Positions 8,794-17,123 are shown, numbered from the stretch's first letter. The stretch: 64,000 bases of DNA from Streptomyces sp. NBC_01296 (GCF_035984415.1 NZ_CP130720.1:4526001-4590000); one strand, 5' to 3'. The notes: generated by a model from the sequence alone, not told the origin. Numbers and translations are program-made.

Positions 8794-9030
8794 ATGGCGA
8801 AGCCGCCTGTGCGCAAGCCTAAGAAGAAGGTCTGCGCGTTCTGCAAGGACAAGACCGCGTACGTGGACTACAAGGACACGAACATGCTGCGGAAGTTCAT
8901 TTCCGACCGCGGCAAGATCCGTGCCCGCCGCGTCACCGGCAACTGCACGCAGCACCAGCGTGACGTCGCCACGGCCGTGAAGAACAGCCGTGAGATGGCG
9001 CTGCTGCCCTACACGTCCACCGCGCGATAA
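8794..9030 (+). CDS. rpsR: 30S ribosomal protein S18 (zinc-binding form)
   Basis: 78 residues, MAKPPVRKPKKKVCAFCKDK..., with the S18 core YKDTNMLRKFISDRGKI and RRVTGNCTQHQRDVATAVKNSREMALLPY. CAFC together with GNCTQH forms the Zn-ribbon of C+ ribosomal proteins. Streptomycetes usually carry a second, cysteine-free S18 gene in a Zur-controlled locus elsewhere; this one is therefore the zinc-replete version. Preceded by AGGAGAG. S18 pairs with S6 in the 30S platform. Confidence 0.97.
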   Translation: MAKPPVRKPKKKVCAFCKDKTAYVDYKDTNMLRKFISDRGKIRARRVTGNCTQHQRDVATAVKNSREMALLPYTSTAR

Positions 9031-9048
9031 GGAAAGGGTGACCGACTA

Positions 9049-9495
9049 ATGAAGATCATCCTGACCCACGAGGTTTCTGGCCTCGGTACCGCCGGCGATG
9101 TCGTCGACGTCAAGGACGGTTACGCTCGCAACTACCTGGTCCCGCGTGGTTTCGCGATCCGCTGGACCAAGGGTGGCGAGAAGGACGTGGCGCAGATCCG
9201 CCGCGCCCGCAAGATCCACGAGATCGCGACCATCGAGCAGGCCAACGAGATCAAGGCCAAGCTCGAGGGCACGAAGGTCCGTCTGGCCACCCGCTCGGGT
9301 GACGCCGGTCGTCTCTTCGGCTCCGTGACCCCGGCCGACATCGCCACGGCGATCGAGGCTTCCGGTGGTCCGAAGGTCGACAAGCGCCGCGTCGAGCTGG
9401 CTGCCCCGATCAAGACCCTCGGTTCGTACCAGGTCTCCGTGCGTCTGCACGCTGAGGTCGCTGCGAACGTGGGCGTCGAGGTTGTCGCCGCCTAA
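9049..9495 (+). CDS. rplI: 50S ribosomal protein L9
   Basis: 148 residues starting MKIILTHEVSGLGTAGDVVDVKDGYARNYLVPRG, the diagnostic L9 N-terminal rRNA-binding domain, then the long connecting helix (AKLEGTKVRLATRSG) and a second rRNA-binding domain (GRLFGSVTPADIATAI). L9 binds 23S rRNA near L1 and affects frame maintenance. Last gene of the operon, 18 bases after rpsR, followed 10 bases later by a strong hairpin terminator. Confidence 0.98.
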   Translation: MKIILTHEVSGLGTAGDVVDVKDGYARNYLVPRGFAIRWTKGGEKDVAQIRRARKIHEIATIEQANEIKAKLEGTKVRLATRSGDAGRLFGSVTPADIATAIEASGGPKVDKRRVELAAPIKTLGSYQVSVRLHAEVAANVGVEVVAA

Positions 9496-9505
9496 GTGCT
9501 GCGAA

Positions 9506-9540
9506 CGAAGGGCCGCACCCCTGTGGGGTGCGGCCCTTCG
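9506..9540 (+). terminator. Rho-independent-type terminator of the rpsF-rplI operon
   Basis: A perfect 16-bp stem (CGAAGGGCCGCACCCC and its complement) closes on a three-base TGT loop 10 bases after the rplI stop. A short T-rich stretch (TCGTTGT) follows. Confidence 0.9.
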
Positions 9541-9566
9541 TCGTTGTACCGGGGGCTGTGGGTCGA

Positions 9567-9582
9567 TGTTTCACGTGAAACA
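9567..9582. other. parS site 1 (ParB-binding centromere)
   Basis: Perfect TGTTTCACGTGAAACA, flanked A/T to extend the palindrome to 18 bases. It lies in the rplI-MATE intergenic gap, after the terminator, and 33 bases from a second site. Confidence 0.95.
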
Positions 9583-9599
9583 TGCCGAGGAGCAGCCGA

Positions 9600-9615
9600 C
9601 GTTTCACGTGAAACG
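9600..9615. other. parS site 2 (variant outer base)
   Basis: CGTTTCACGTGAAACG: the 14-base core is perfect and both outer bases are changed symmetrically (T to C, A to G). Flanking CCGA/TCGG extend the palindrome to 24 bases (9596-9619). Just before the 3' end of the MATE gene. Confidence 0.9.
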
Positions 9616-9635
9616 TCGGCCAGTGGATCAGCGGA

Positions 9636-10973
9636 TCAGCGGGTCGCCCCCGAGACCAGCCATCGGCCGGAGCGGGCGCGCAGCTGGAGGGTGGCCATCC
9701 GGACCAGCATCATCAGGGTCATGGCCCACCAGAGCGTGGTCAGACCGCCGCCGACGGCCGGGACGAGCAGTGCCACCGGGGTGAACGCGGCCAGCGTCAC
9801 GAGCATCGCCCGGGCCAGGTAGCGGCCGTCTCCTGCGCCCATGAGGACCCCGTCGAGCACGAACACGATGCCGGCCACCGGCTGGCAGAGGGCCACGACC
9901 AGCAGGGCGGGCAGCAGGGCGTCCTCGACCGCGGGATCGCCGGTGAAGAGCGGTATGAACAGCGGGCGGGCCGCGATCACCAGCGCGCCCAGGACCATCC
10001 CGGAGGCGATCCCCCACTGCACCACGCGGCGACAGATGGCCTTGGCGCCTTCGGTGTCGCCGGAGCCCAGGTAGCGGCCGATGATGGCCTGCCCGGCGAT
10101 GGCGATCGCGTCGAGAGCGAAGGCGAGCAGGCTCCACAGGGAGAGCAGTATCTGGTGGGCTGCGATGTCCGCGTCGCCGAGCCGCGCGGCCACGGCGGTC
10201 GCGATCATCAGGACGGCGCGCAGCGACAAGGTGCGCACCAGCAGCGGTACGCCGGCCTGGGCGCAGGCCCGGATGCCCGTGGAGTCGGGGCGCAGGGAGG
10301 CCCCGTGCCGGCGGGCTCCGCGGACCACCACCACGAGATAGGCGCCGGCCATGGCGCACTGCGCGATCACGGTGCCCCAGGCGGAACCGGCGATGCCGAA
10401 GCCCGCGCCGTACACGAGGGCGACGTTCAGGGCCGCGTTGAGGGCGAAGCCCCCGACGGCGACGTAGAGCGGGGTACGGGTGTCCTGGAGGCCGCGGATG
10501 ACACCGGTGGCGGCCAGCACCATCAGCATGGCCGGGATGCCCAGGGCGGAGATCCGCAGATAGGTGACCGCGTACGGGGCGACGGTGTCGGAGGCTCCGA
10601 AGAGGGAGATCAGCCAGGGAGCCGTGGAGAGCATCACGGCGACGACGGCCGCCCCGATCAGGAGGGCGAGCCAGATGCCGTCCATGCCCTGCCGGATGGC
10701 TGCAGGGAGGTCTCCCGCGCCGACCCGGCGGGAAACGGCCGCGGTGGTGGCGTACGCGAGGAACACGAAGACGCTGACGGCGGTGGTGAGCAGGGCGGCG
10801 GCGATGCCGAGGCCGGCCAGCTGGGGGGTGCCGAGGTGCCCCACGATGGCGCTGTCTGCCATCACGAACAGGGGTTCGGCGACGAGGGCGCCGAAAGCCG
10901 GGACGGCGAGCGCGAGTATCTCGCGGTCGTGCCGTCTCGGGGCGGCCTTCAGCGGCGCGAGGACCTGTGTCAT
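9636..10973 (-). CDS. MATE family multidrug/metabolite exporter (DinF type)
   Basis: 445 residues with about twelve transmembrane helices in two six-helix halves (first half begins REILALAVPAFGALVAEPLFVMADSAIVGHLG; second half REVLMIATAVAARLGDADIAAHQILLSLWSLLAFALDAIAIAGQAIIGRYLGSG). The duplicated ADSAIVGHLG / DADIAAHQI segments are typical of DinF-type MATE proteins, which expel organic cations using an ion gradient. Substrate unknown. The start ATG is preceded by TTGCGT-18-TAGATT only 6 bases away, which suggests a leaderless transcript. Divergent from dnaB. Confidence 0.92.
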   Translation of the reverse strand: MTQVLAPLKAAPRRHDREILALAVPAFGALVAEPLFVMADSAIVGHLGTPQLAGLGIAAALLTTAVSVFVFLAYATTAAVSRRVGAGDLPAAIRQGMDGIWLALLIGAAVVAVMLSTAPWLISLFGASDTVAPYAVTYLRISALGIPAMLMVLAATGVIRGLQDTRTPLYVAVGGFALNAALNVALVYGAGFGIAGSAWGTVIAQCAMAGAYLVVVVRGARRHGASLRPDSTGIRACAQAGVPLLVRTLSLRAVLMIATAVAARLGDADIAAHQILLSLWSLLAFALDAIAIAGQAIIGRYLGSGDTEGAKAICRRVVQWGIASGMVLGALVIAARPLFIPLFTGDPAVEDALLPALLVVALCQPVAGIVFVLDGVLMGAGDGRYLARAMLVTLAAFTPVALLVPAVGGGLTTLWWAMTLMMLVRMATLQLRARSGRWLVSGATR

Positions 10974-10981
10974 GCGCTCAA

Positions 10982-11014
10982 TCTAATCTTCCACAGGTAA
11001 TAGACGCAACTAGT
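10982..11014 (-). promoter_or_regulatory. Probable leaderless promoter of the MATE gene
   Basis: Read on the minus strand, TTGCGT and TAGATT are 18 bases apart and the -10 box ends about 6 bases before the ATG at 10973, so transcription would begin at or next to the start codon. Confidence 0.45.
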
Positions 11015-11161
11015 CTTGGATCCTTACCTGTGAGTTGGCTCGCGTCTTCTCGGCACCCCGTTGGAGGCGATCTCGCAAACCCGGCCAAGAAATTTCTCCC
11101 CCACAGCCCGTGGAGGGAGAACGTGCAGGTCAGGTTGGGTGTGTGGGTAGGGCAGGTGATT

Positions 11162-11261
11162 TTGTCCACAGCACCGTCCCCCGGTCCGTGCACAGCTTCC
11201 GGCGACTTACCCACAGCATTGGGTCGGTCATCCACATCTCATCCACACAGCCTGTGGATAA
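11162..11261. promoter_or_regulatory. DnaA-box cluster upstream of dnaB
   Basis: Five 9-mers close to the DnaA box in 100 bases: TTGTCCACA (11162-11170, perfect Streptomyces box), TTACCCACA (11207-11215), TCATCCACA (11228-11236 and 11239-11247) and TGTGGATAA (11253-11261, the perfect E. coli box TTATCCACA on the minus strand). They occupy the 434-base gap between the MATE and dnaB genes (10974-11407), which otherwise shows no convincing gene. A role in DnaA control of dnaB or in DnaA titration is inferred. Confidence 0.75.
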
Positions 11262-11407
11262 CAAGATTGGCTGACGTCGCTCCCGGCCCTACCGTTGTGC
11301 GTTGCCCGACTCGCCGACTGCGGATCCGGGTGCCCCAAATGTCAGAGCCGTGCCCTAGAAAGAGTGGCACGGCGAGGTCCGCGTTGCGGACGGGAGGAGG
11401 CGGCCCG

Positions 11408-12889
11408 GTGAGCATGCCCGAGCCCATGGACGACCCCTGGGCCGACAGCGGTCCAGGTGACCGTCTGCCCGCCCGTCCGCGCCGTAACAGCGACAGCCGG
11501 GGCCGCGGGGACGAACAGCACGAGCGGGGCCGCGAGGGCGGCTCCTGGGACGGCGGTGGCGGCGGCTTCGAGCGCGTCCCGCCGCAGGACCTCGATGCCG
11601 AGCAGTCGGTGCTCGGCGGCATGCTGCTGTCCAAGGACGCGATCGCGGACGTGGTCGAGGTCATCAAGGGCCACGACTTCTACCGGCCCTCGCACGAGAC
11701 GATCTACCAGGCGATCCTCGACCTGTACGCCAAGGGAGAGCCGGCCGACCCGATCACGGTCGGCGCCGAGCTGACCCGCCGCGGCGAGATCAGCAAGGTC
11801 GGCGGTGCCTCGTACCTGCACACCCTCGTCCAGTCCGTCCCGACCGCGGCCAACGCCGAGTACTACGCGGAGATCGTCCACGAGCGGGCCGTCCTGCGCC
11901 GCCTCGTCGCCGCCGGTACGAAGATCACGCAGATGGGATATGCGGCGGACGGCGACGTCGACGAGATCGTCAACAGCGCCCAGGCCGAGATCTACGCCGT
12001 CACCGAGCAGCGGACCTCCGAGGACTACCTGCCGCTCGGCGACATCATGGAGGGCGCACTCGACGAGATCGAGGCCATCGGCTCGCGCAGCGGCCAGATG
12101 TCCGGCGTCCCGACCGGGTTCACGGACCTCGACTCGCTGACCAACGGCCTGCACCCGGGCCAGATGATCGTCATCGCGGCCCGTCCCGCCATGGGTAAGT
12201 CCACCCTCGCGCTGGACTTCGCCCGGGCCTGTTCCATCAAGAGCAACCTGCCGAGCGTGATCTTCTCCCTCGAAATGGGGCGCAACGAGATCGCGATGCG
12301 CCTCCTGTCGGCGGAGGCCCGGGTGGCCCTGCACCACATGCGCTCCGGCACCATGACGGACGACGACTGGACCCGGCTGGCCCGCCGGATGCCCGACGTC
12401 TCCGCCGCCCCGCTCTACATCGATGACTCCCCGAACCTGTCGATGATGGAGATCCGGGCGAAGTGCCGGCGCCTCAAGCAGCGCAACGACCTCTCGCTCG
12501 TCGTCATCGACTACCTCCAGCTGATGCAGTCGGGCGGCTCGCGCCGCCCCGAGAGCCGCCAGCAGGAAGTCTCGGACATGTCCCGAAACCTCAAGCTGCT
12601 GGCCAAGGAGCTCGAGGTGCCGGTGATCGCGCTGTCGCAGCTGAACCGTGGTCCCGAGCAGCGCACCGACAAGAAGCCGATGGTCTCCGACCTGCGTGAG
12701 TCGGGCTCGATCGAGCAGGACGCCGACATGGTGATCCTGCTGCACCGCGAGGACGCGTACGAGAAGGAGTCGCCCCGCGCGGGCGAGGCGGACCTGATCG
12801 TCGCGAAGCACCGTAACGGCCCCACGGCGACGATCACCGTCGCCTTCCAGGGCCATTATTCGCGGTTCGTGGACATGGCCAACACGTAG
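11408..12889 (+). CDS. dnaB: Replicative DNA helicase DnaB
   Basis: 493 residues, a hexameric 5'-3' helicase that unwinds the fork. The N-terminal domain (PPQDLDAEQSVLGGMLLSKDAI) is followed by the RecA-like motor: Walker A in AARPAMGKSTLALDF (about 257-271), FSLEMGRNEIAMRLL, Walker B LVVIDYLQLM, and LSQLNRGPEQR with DLRESGSIEQDADMVILLHR. No intein interrupts the motor. GTG 11408 is preferred: GGGAGGAGG is 8 bases upstream; ATGs at 11414 and 11423 are possible alternatives, and the open frame further upstream lacks helicase-like sequence. The next gene starts 9 bases after the stop. Confidence 0.97.
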   Translation: MSMPEPMDDPWADSGPGDRLPARPRRNSDSRGRGDEQHERGREGGSWDGGGGGFERVPPQDLDAEQSVLGGMLLSKDAIADVVEVIKGHDFYRPSHETIYQAILDLYAKGEPADPITVGAELTRRGEISKVGGASYLHTLVQSVPTAANAEYYAEIVHERAVLRRLVAAGTKITQMGYAADGDVDEIVNSAQAEIYAVTEQRTSEDYLPLGDIMEGALDEIEAIGSRSGQMSGVPTGFTDLDSLTNGLHPGQMIVIAARPAMGKSTLALDFARACSIKSNLPSVIFSLEMGRNEIAMRLLSAEARVALHHMRSGTMTDDDWTRLARRMPDVSAAPLYIDDSPNLSMMEIRAKCRRLKQRNDLSLVVIDYLQLMQSGGSRRPESRQQEVSDMSRNLKLLAKELEVPVIALSQLNRGPEQRTDKKPMVSDLRESGSIEQDADMVILLHREDAYEKESPRAGEADLIVAKHRNGPTATITVAFQGHYSRFVDMANT

Positions 12890-12898
12890 CATCCGATC

Positions 12899-14284
12899 AT
12901 GGATGCCGTATCTGAAGATCTGGATCTGCTCCCTGCGACCCGGCGTGCGCTGAGGCACCGGATCGCCGTCGCGCAGAGCGAGGGGCGGGCGCCGTCCGTG
13001 GTGGCGGCCGTGGCCCGCGGCGGCGAGGTGGTCTGGGAGGGCTCCCGGACCTCCGTCGAGGGGCACGGGCCCGACGGGAACGTGCAGTACCGGATCGGGT
13101 CGATCAGCAAGACCTTCACCGCCGTTCTGGTGATGCGCCTGCGCGACGAGGGCCTGCTGCAGCTTGAGGACCCGCTGGAGAAGCACCTGCCCGGGACCGG
13201 CGCCGGCGAGGTGACCATCGCCCAACTGCTGGCCCACACCGGCGGGTTGGCGGCGGAGACGCCGGGCGAGTGGTGGGAGCGCACGCCCGCCGCGCTGCGC
13301 CCCGGGCTTGCCGACGTGCTGGGCGAGGAGCCGTTCCGCTTCCGGCCCGGCAGGCGCCACCACTACTCCAACCCGGGCTACACGCTGCTGGGTTCGCTCG
13401 TGGAGGCCGTCCGCGGGAAGCCGTGGGAAGAGGTGCTGCGGGCCGAGGTCCTGGAGCCGCTGGCTCTGGACCGTACGACGGCGCAGCCGCAGGCTCCGCA
13501 TGCGGGCGGCTGGGCGGTTCACCCGTGGGCCGACGTGATGATGCCCGAGCCGCTGGAGGATCTGGGTCTGATGGCCGCGGCCGGACAACTCTGGTCCACG
13601 ACGCGTGACTTGGCGCGGTTCGCGGTGTTTCTCGCCCGTGGCGACGAGCGGGTGCTGAGCGCACAGAGCGTACGGGAGATGCGGACGCCGGCCTCTCCGC
13701 CGGAGCCCGGTTTCGCCGAGCTCGGCTACGGGCTCGGCGTACAGCTGGCGGACAGCGGCGGGCGCAGGCTCGCCGGCCACACCGGATCCCTCCCGGGGTT
13801 CGTGGCGGGGCTGTGGCTGAGCGAGGCGGACGACCTCGCGGCGGTTGTGCTGGCGAACTGCACGTCGGGGCTGCCCGCCGCCGCGGTGGCCGCGGACCTG
13901 GTGGCGATCGTCGCGGACGCGGAGCCGCGGTTCCCGGAGCCCTGGCGGCCGTTCCGGGAGGCCGATCCGGTCGCCCTGGAGCTGTGTGGCCCCTGGTACT
14001 GGGGTACGTCGGCGCAGGTGCTGCGACTGAAGGCGGACGGGCTGTTGGAACTCGCGCCGGTGGGTGCGACGGGCCGGTCGGCCCGGTTCCGGGCCGAGCC
14101 CGATGGCAGTTGGACCGGACTCTCCGGCTACTACGCGGGGGAGACGCTGCGGGCGGTCCGTCGCGAGGACGGTTCGGTCAGCCACCTCGACCTGGGCTCG
14201 TTCGTGTTCACGAGGGAGCCGTACGACGCCCAGGCCCCGGTGCCCGGCGGGGTGGACCCGCAGGGTTGGCGGGGCATCGGGTAG
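12899..14284 (+). CDS. Serine hydrolase of the beta-lactamase (class C / S12) family
   Basis: 461 residues. The S12 catalytic motifs are visible: SISK (in RIGSISKTFTAVL, the nucleophile-Lys tetrad), YSN in HHYSNPGYTLLG, and HTG in RRLAGHTGSLPGF replacing KTG. The last ~100 residues (LELCGPWYWGTSAQVLRLKADGLLELAP) look like the beta-barrel add-on seen in esterase or D-aminopeptidase relatives. No signal peptide is evident, so a cytoplasmic esterase/peptidase is more likely than an antibiotic-hydrolysing enzyme. It starts 9 bases after dnaB and is probably cotranscribed with it. Confidence 0.87.
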   Translation: MDAVSEDLDLLPATRRALRHRIAVAQSEGRAPSVVAAVARGGEVVWEGSRTSVEGHGPDGNVQYRIGSISKTFTAVLVMRLRDEGLLQLEDPLEKHLPGTGAGEVTIAQLLAHTGGLAAETPGEWWERTPAALRPGLADVLGEEPFRFRPGRRHHYSNPGYTLLGSLVEAVRGKPWEEVLRAEVLEPLALDRTTAQPQAPHAGGWAVHPWADVMMPEPLEDLGLMAAAGQLWSTTRDLARFAVFLARGDERVLSAQSVREMRTPASPPEPGFAELGYGLGVQLADSGGRRLAGHTGSLPGFVAGLWLSEADDLAAVVLANCTSGLPAAAVAADLVAIVADAEPRFPEPWRPFREADPVALELCGPWYWGTSAQVLRLKADGLLELAPVGATGRSARFRAEPDGSWTGLSGYYAGETLRAVRREDGSVSHLDLGSFVFTREPYDAQAPVPGGVDPQGWRGIG

Positions 14285-14327
14285 GTCGTCCCTCCGGAAA
14301 AGACGGCCTGGTAGTCGGCCGGCAGGC

Positions 14328-15503
14328 TCAGGCGACGAGTTCGCGCTCCAGCGGGGTGCGGAAGCGCGGGGTGATCCGGGCGTCGCCCACCCACCGGGCG
14401 AGGCGCCCCGCCTCGGCCGTGATCGCCTTCTCGGCGGCGCGGCCGGGGCCGGCCAGGAGCCGCCAGACGATCTCGCCGTCCGCGCGCTGGGCCCAGCCGC
14501 CGACGATCTCGCCGTTCCACCAGACCGTGGGGCCGATGTTGCCGGCGTAGTCGAAGAGGGCGGGCCGGTGGGCGGGGTCGAGGTGGAAGCCCCGGTCGGC
14601 CCAGCCCATGCCGCTGGGGTCGAGTCCTGGCAGCAGTGCGGCCCAGGGCTCCGGGGCGGGTTCGGGCGCGGTGTCGCCGGGGCTGACGAGGGCGGTGCTG
14701 CCGTCGTCGAGGCGGACCTGGTCGGGGCCGACCGCGGCGAGGGCGTTGCGGACGTCGGTGAGGGTCCAGCCCGTCCACCACTTGAGGTCCGCCTCGGTGG
14801 CCGGACCGTAGGCGCGCAGCCAGCGGCGGGCGATCTCGGCGCGGGCCTCGGCTGCGGGCACGGCGGGCCAGGGCTCGGTGTGCACCCAGCGGAACTGGCT
14901 GGAGGTCCACGATCCACGCGGCCGGTCACGGCGGATCCGGCCGTCTGCGGCCAGCAGCCGGATGACACGGGTGGCGACACCGGTCTCGGTCTCGTACTTC
15001 TTGCCCCGGCCGATGGTGATCTTCTCGCGCAGAGCGGGCACGGCTGCAGAGAGCTGACTGCCGGTGCAGGGGCCGCCGGTGTCGAGGGCGTCGAGCGCGG
15101 CTGCCTCGGCCCGGGCCAGCCAGGCCGCATCGAGGCCTTGGCCGTCCTCTTCGAGGCGCTTCAGGAAGGTACGGCGCTCCTTGACGGCGATGCCCCGGGC
15201 GGTCGAGGCGTCCACGTACGGGGCGAGTTCCGTGGAGACGGCGAAGAGCGTATTGCGCATGCTGAGCAGCCGGACGAGGGAGACGTCCTCGTAGAGCGCC
15301 CGCTCGACGGCGGCCGGGCCGCCTTCCGCGAGCCGGGCGCGTGCGGAGAGGAACACGGTCGCGGCGTCGGTGGCGTGCAGCGCCACCACGGCGTCCGCAG
15401 CCTGGGCGACCGTGGCCGCATGCGCCGAGGGAGCCAGACGGTGCCTGCGGCCGAGCCGGTGGCGACGCTCGGCGGTCGTGACGAGAGGGAGGCTGGGGCT
15501 CAT
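14328..15503 (-). CDS. AlkZ-like HTH_42 (winged-helix DNA-binding, DUF1006) protein
   Basis: 391 residues from ATG 15503. The order of elements (VAQAADAVVALHATD, VFLSARARL, YEDVSLVRLLSMRNTLFAVS, GSWTSSQFRWV, TEADLKWWTGWT, VWWNGEIVGGWAQRADGEIVWRLLAG) matches the HTH_42 superfamily, whose members AlkZ and YcaQ are DNA glycosylases acting on bulky or cross-linked bases. Those enzymes use a Gln-x-Gln active-site pair; at the equivalent place this protein reads LHATD, so catalysis may differ. The stop of the GNAT gene is 5 bases before an alternative GTG start at 15551, so the genes are probably coupled. Confidence 0.8.
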   Translation of the reverse strand: MSPSLPLVTTAERRHRLGRRHRLAPSAHAATVAQAADAVVALHATDAATVFLSARARLAEGGPAAVERALYEDVSLVRLLSMRNTLFAVSTELAPYVDASTARGIAVKERRTFLKRLEEDGQGLDAAWLARAEAAALDALDTGGPCTGSQLSAAVPALREKITIGRGKKYETETGVATRVIRLLAADGRIRRDRPRGSWTSSQFRWVHTEPWPAVPAAEARAEIARRWLRAYGPATEADLKWWTGWTLTDVRNALAAVGPDQVRLDDGSTALVSPGDTAPEPAPEPWAALLPGLDPSGMGWADRGFHLDPAHRPALFDYAGNIGPTVWWNGEIVGGWAQRADGEIVWRLLAGPGRAAEKAITAEAGRLARWVGDARITPRFRTPLERELVA

Positions 15504-15556
15504 CCTCCCGATCGTAGGCCGGGCCACCGACGCCAGCCCGGCCTTCCGCACGGCGA

Positions 15557-16018
15557 TCAGAGGGAGAGCTTGAATCCGACGTGGGACGCGGTGAACCCGA
15601 GCCGCTCGTAGAAGCGGTGGGCGTCGGTACGGGTCACGTCCGAGGTGAGCTGGACGAGTTGGCAGTTCTCACGGCGGGCCCGCTCGACGGCCCATTGGAT
15701 GAACTGGGTGCCCAGGCCGCTGCCGCGCTCGTCGGCGTGGACGCGGACCCCTTCGATGATCGCGCGGGTGGCTCCCTTGCGGGAGAGCCCGGGGATGATC
15801 GTGAGCTGGAGCGTGCCCACGACGCGGCCCTGGCGGACCGCCACGACCACGTGCTGGTGGGGGTCGTCGGCCAGGCGCTTGAACGCCTCGATGTACGGGG
15901 CGAGGTCGCCGGGGGATTCCCGGGTGGCGCCGAGAGGGTCGTCCGCGAGCATGGCGACGATGGCGGGCAGGTCCTCCTCGGTGGCGGGGCGGATGGCCGG
16001 TTCGTCGGAGTCGGTCAT
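15557..16018 (-). CDS. GNAT family N-acetyltransferase
   Basis: 153 residues with the GNAT fold: IRPATEEDLPAIVAMLADD at the start, VVGTLQLTIIPGLSRKGATRAIIEGVRV (beta-4 with the acceptor site), the acetyl-CoA pyrophosphate loop ERGSGLGTQFIQWA, and the terminal signature DAHRFYERLGFTASHVGFKL. It is the middle member of a three-gene minus-strand run (two GNATs and the AlkZ-like gene) with gaps of 14 and about 5 bases. The substrate cannot be told; the KGATRAIIEGV region is common in small-molecule or antibiotic-like acetyltransferases. Confidence 0.88.
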   Translation of the reverse strand: MTDSDEPAIRPATEEDLPAIVAMLADDPLGATRESPGDLAPYIEAFKRLADDPHQHVVVAVRQGRVVGTLQLTIIPGLSRKGATRAIIEGVRVHADERGSGLGTQFIQWAVERARRENCQLVQLTSDVTRTDAHRFYERLGFTASHVGFKLSL

Positions 16019-16032
16019 GGAGACGTCCTTTC

Positions 16033-16920
16033 TCAGCCCGCTGCCACGGTGAGCGGGGCCCAGCGGCGGGTCCAGTCGCCGGGGAGGCGGGGGATGTCGC
16101 GGGTCATGACCGCGTTGAAGGCGACGGAGCCGAGGCCGCGGTCCTTGAGCCAGGTCAGGAGCTCCTCGTGGCGTACGTCGATGTCGGTCCGCAGCGGCCG
16201 GTCGGTGGCGGCGGCGAGAGCGGTGACGAGCGCCTGGGCGCCGGCCGTGTCACGGGCGATCAGCGGTCCGATGACGTGGGTCTCCATGTTGGGCCAGATC
16301 GCGGCGTAGCCGACGAGCTCGCCCCGTCCGTCCTCGGCGACCAGGAGCCGGTCCGCGAAGGCGGGAAGCCGCGTGATCATGTGGGTCCGGTCGGTACCGA
16401 AGACCTCGGTGTCCAGGCGGAGGATCCGTGGGATGTCCTCGCCTGTCGCCGGCCGGACCGCCACGGAGCCCGGCCGCGGAGCGGCGGGGTCGTGGCGGAA
16501 CGTACCCCGGAGCATTTCCGCGCGGCCCGTGGTGTCGAAGCCGAGCTCCTCGTAGAGGGGGCGGCCGTAGGGAGTGGCGTGCAGGGTGAGCGGGACGCCC
16601 TTGAGGAGGTCGTCGCAGATGTACGTCATCAGACGGCGGCCCAGGCCCTGGCGGGCATAGCGCTCGGCGACGAGGACCATTCCGATGGCGGCCAGTTCCG
16701 GGCCGTCGTGGGTGTGGCCGTACGAGGTGACGACGCAGGCGGCGGCGAGCCCCTGTCCGTCGGGGGCATCGATGCCGTAGCCGCTGCCCGCGGCGAGGAG
16801 CAGCCCCCACTTGTGGTCCTCGCGCGGCCACCCGCGGTCTTCGGACAGGTCGGCGCAGTGGCGGAGGTCGTCCACGGTCAGCGCACGGATCGGCAGGTCG
16901 GTCAGGTGTGGTGGTGTCAC
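16033..16920 (-). CDS. Two-domain GNAT family N-acetyltransferase
   Basis: 295 residues from GTG 16920 (VTPPHLTDLPIRALTVDDLRHCADL). The first GNAT domain carries AIGMVLVAERYARQGLGRRLMTYI with the acetyl-CoA loop RQGLGRRL; the second begins VAVRPATGEDIPRILRLDTEVFGTDRTHMI and is followed by a degenerate acyl-CoA site and the C-terminal helix. Such tandem GNATs often acetylate small amines; substrate unknown. The frame continues upstream through parS site 3, but that part (HVSRET) is the parS sequence read as codons, not family sequence, so the shorter start is used. Confidence 0.82.
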   Translation of the reverse strand: MTPPHLTDLPIRALTVDDLRHCADLSEDRGWPREDHKWGLLLAAGSGYGIDAPDGQGLAAACVVTSYGHTHDGPELAAIGMVLVAERYARQGLGRRLMTYICDDLLKGVPLTLHATPYGRPLYEELGFDTTGRAEMLRGTFRHDPAAPRPGSVAVRPATGEDIPRILRLDTEVFGTDRTHMITRLPAFADRLLVAEDGRGELVGYAAIWPNMETHVIGPLIARDTAGAQALVTALAAATDRPLRTDIDVRHEELLTWLKDRGLGSVAFNAVMTRDIPRLPGDWTRRWAPLTVAAG

Positions 16921-16971
16921 CGGCCCAGAGTGGATCACCGGAGGGAGGGCGTCCAGAGGATTTGGGGAGCA

Positions 16972-16987
16972 TGTTTCACGTGAAACA
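16972..16987. other. parS site 3
   Basis: Perfect TGTTTCACGTGAAACA with CA/TG flanks (palindrome extended to GC...GC, 16969-16990), between the divergent GNAT and HAD genes and 68 bases from site 4. Confidence 0.95.
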
Positions 16988-17039
16988 TGCCGCTGTCTCT
17001 CCCCGGCCAACCCGGGGAGTCCCCTGGTGGACCAGGCGA

Positions 17040-17055
17040 TGTTTCACGTGAAACA
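17040..17055. other. parS site 4
   Basis: Perfect TGTTTCACGTGAAACA in the same GNAT-HAD divergent gap as site 3. The gap (16921-17123) otherwise holds the two promoters. Confidence 0.95.
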
Positions 17056-17123
17056 TGCTGTTTCTGCCCCGGCCACGGCCGGAAGGTGCCCGCGGGGAAA
17101 TGAACGGGCTAGCCTCGACTGCC

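Noticed and set aside
10967..11407. In-frame extension of dnaB to 640 codons
   Set aside because: The added 147 codons have no DnaB sequence and contain DnaA boxes; GTG 11408 has a strong RBS.
11342..15130. 1262-codon minus-strand open frame crossing dnaB and its neighbours
   Set aside because: Frame shadow of high-GC coding DNA. It crosses well-supported plus-strand genes and shows no family motifs, only Arg/Gly/Pro-rich low-complexity translation.
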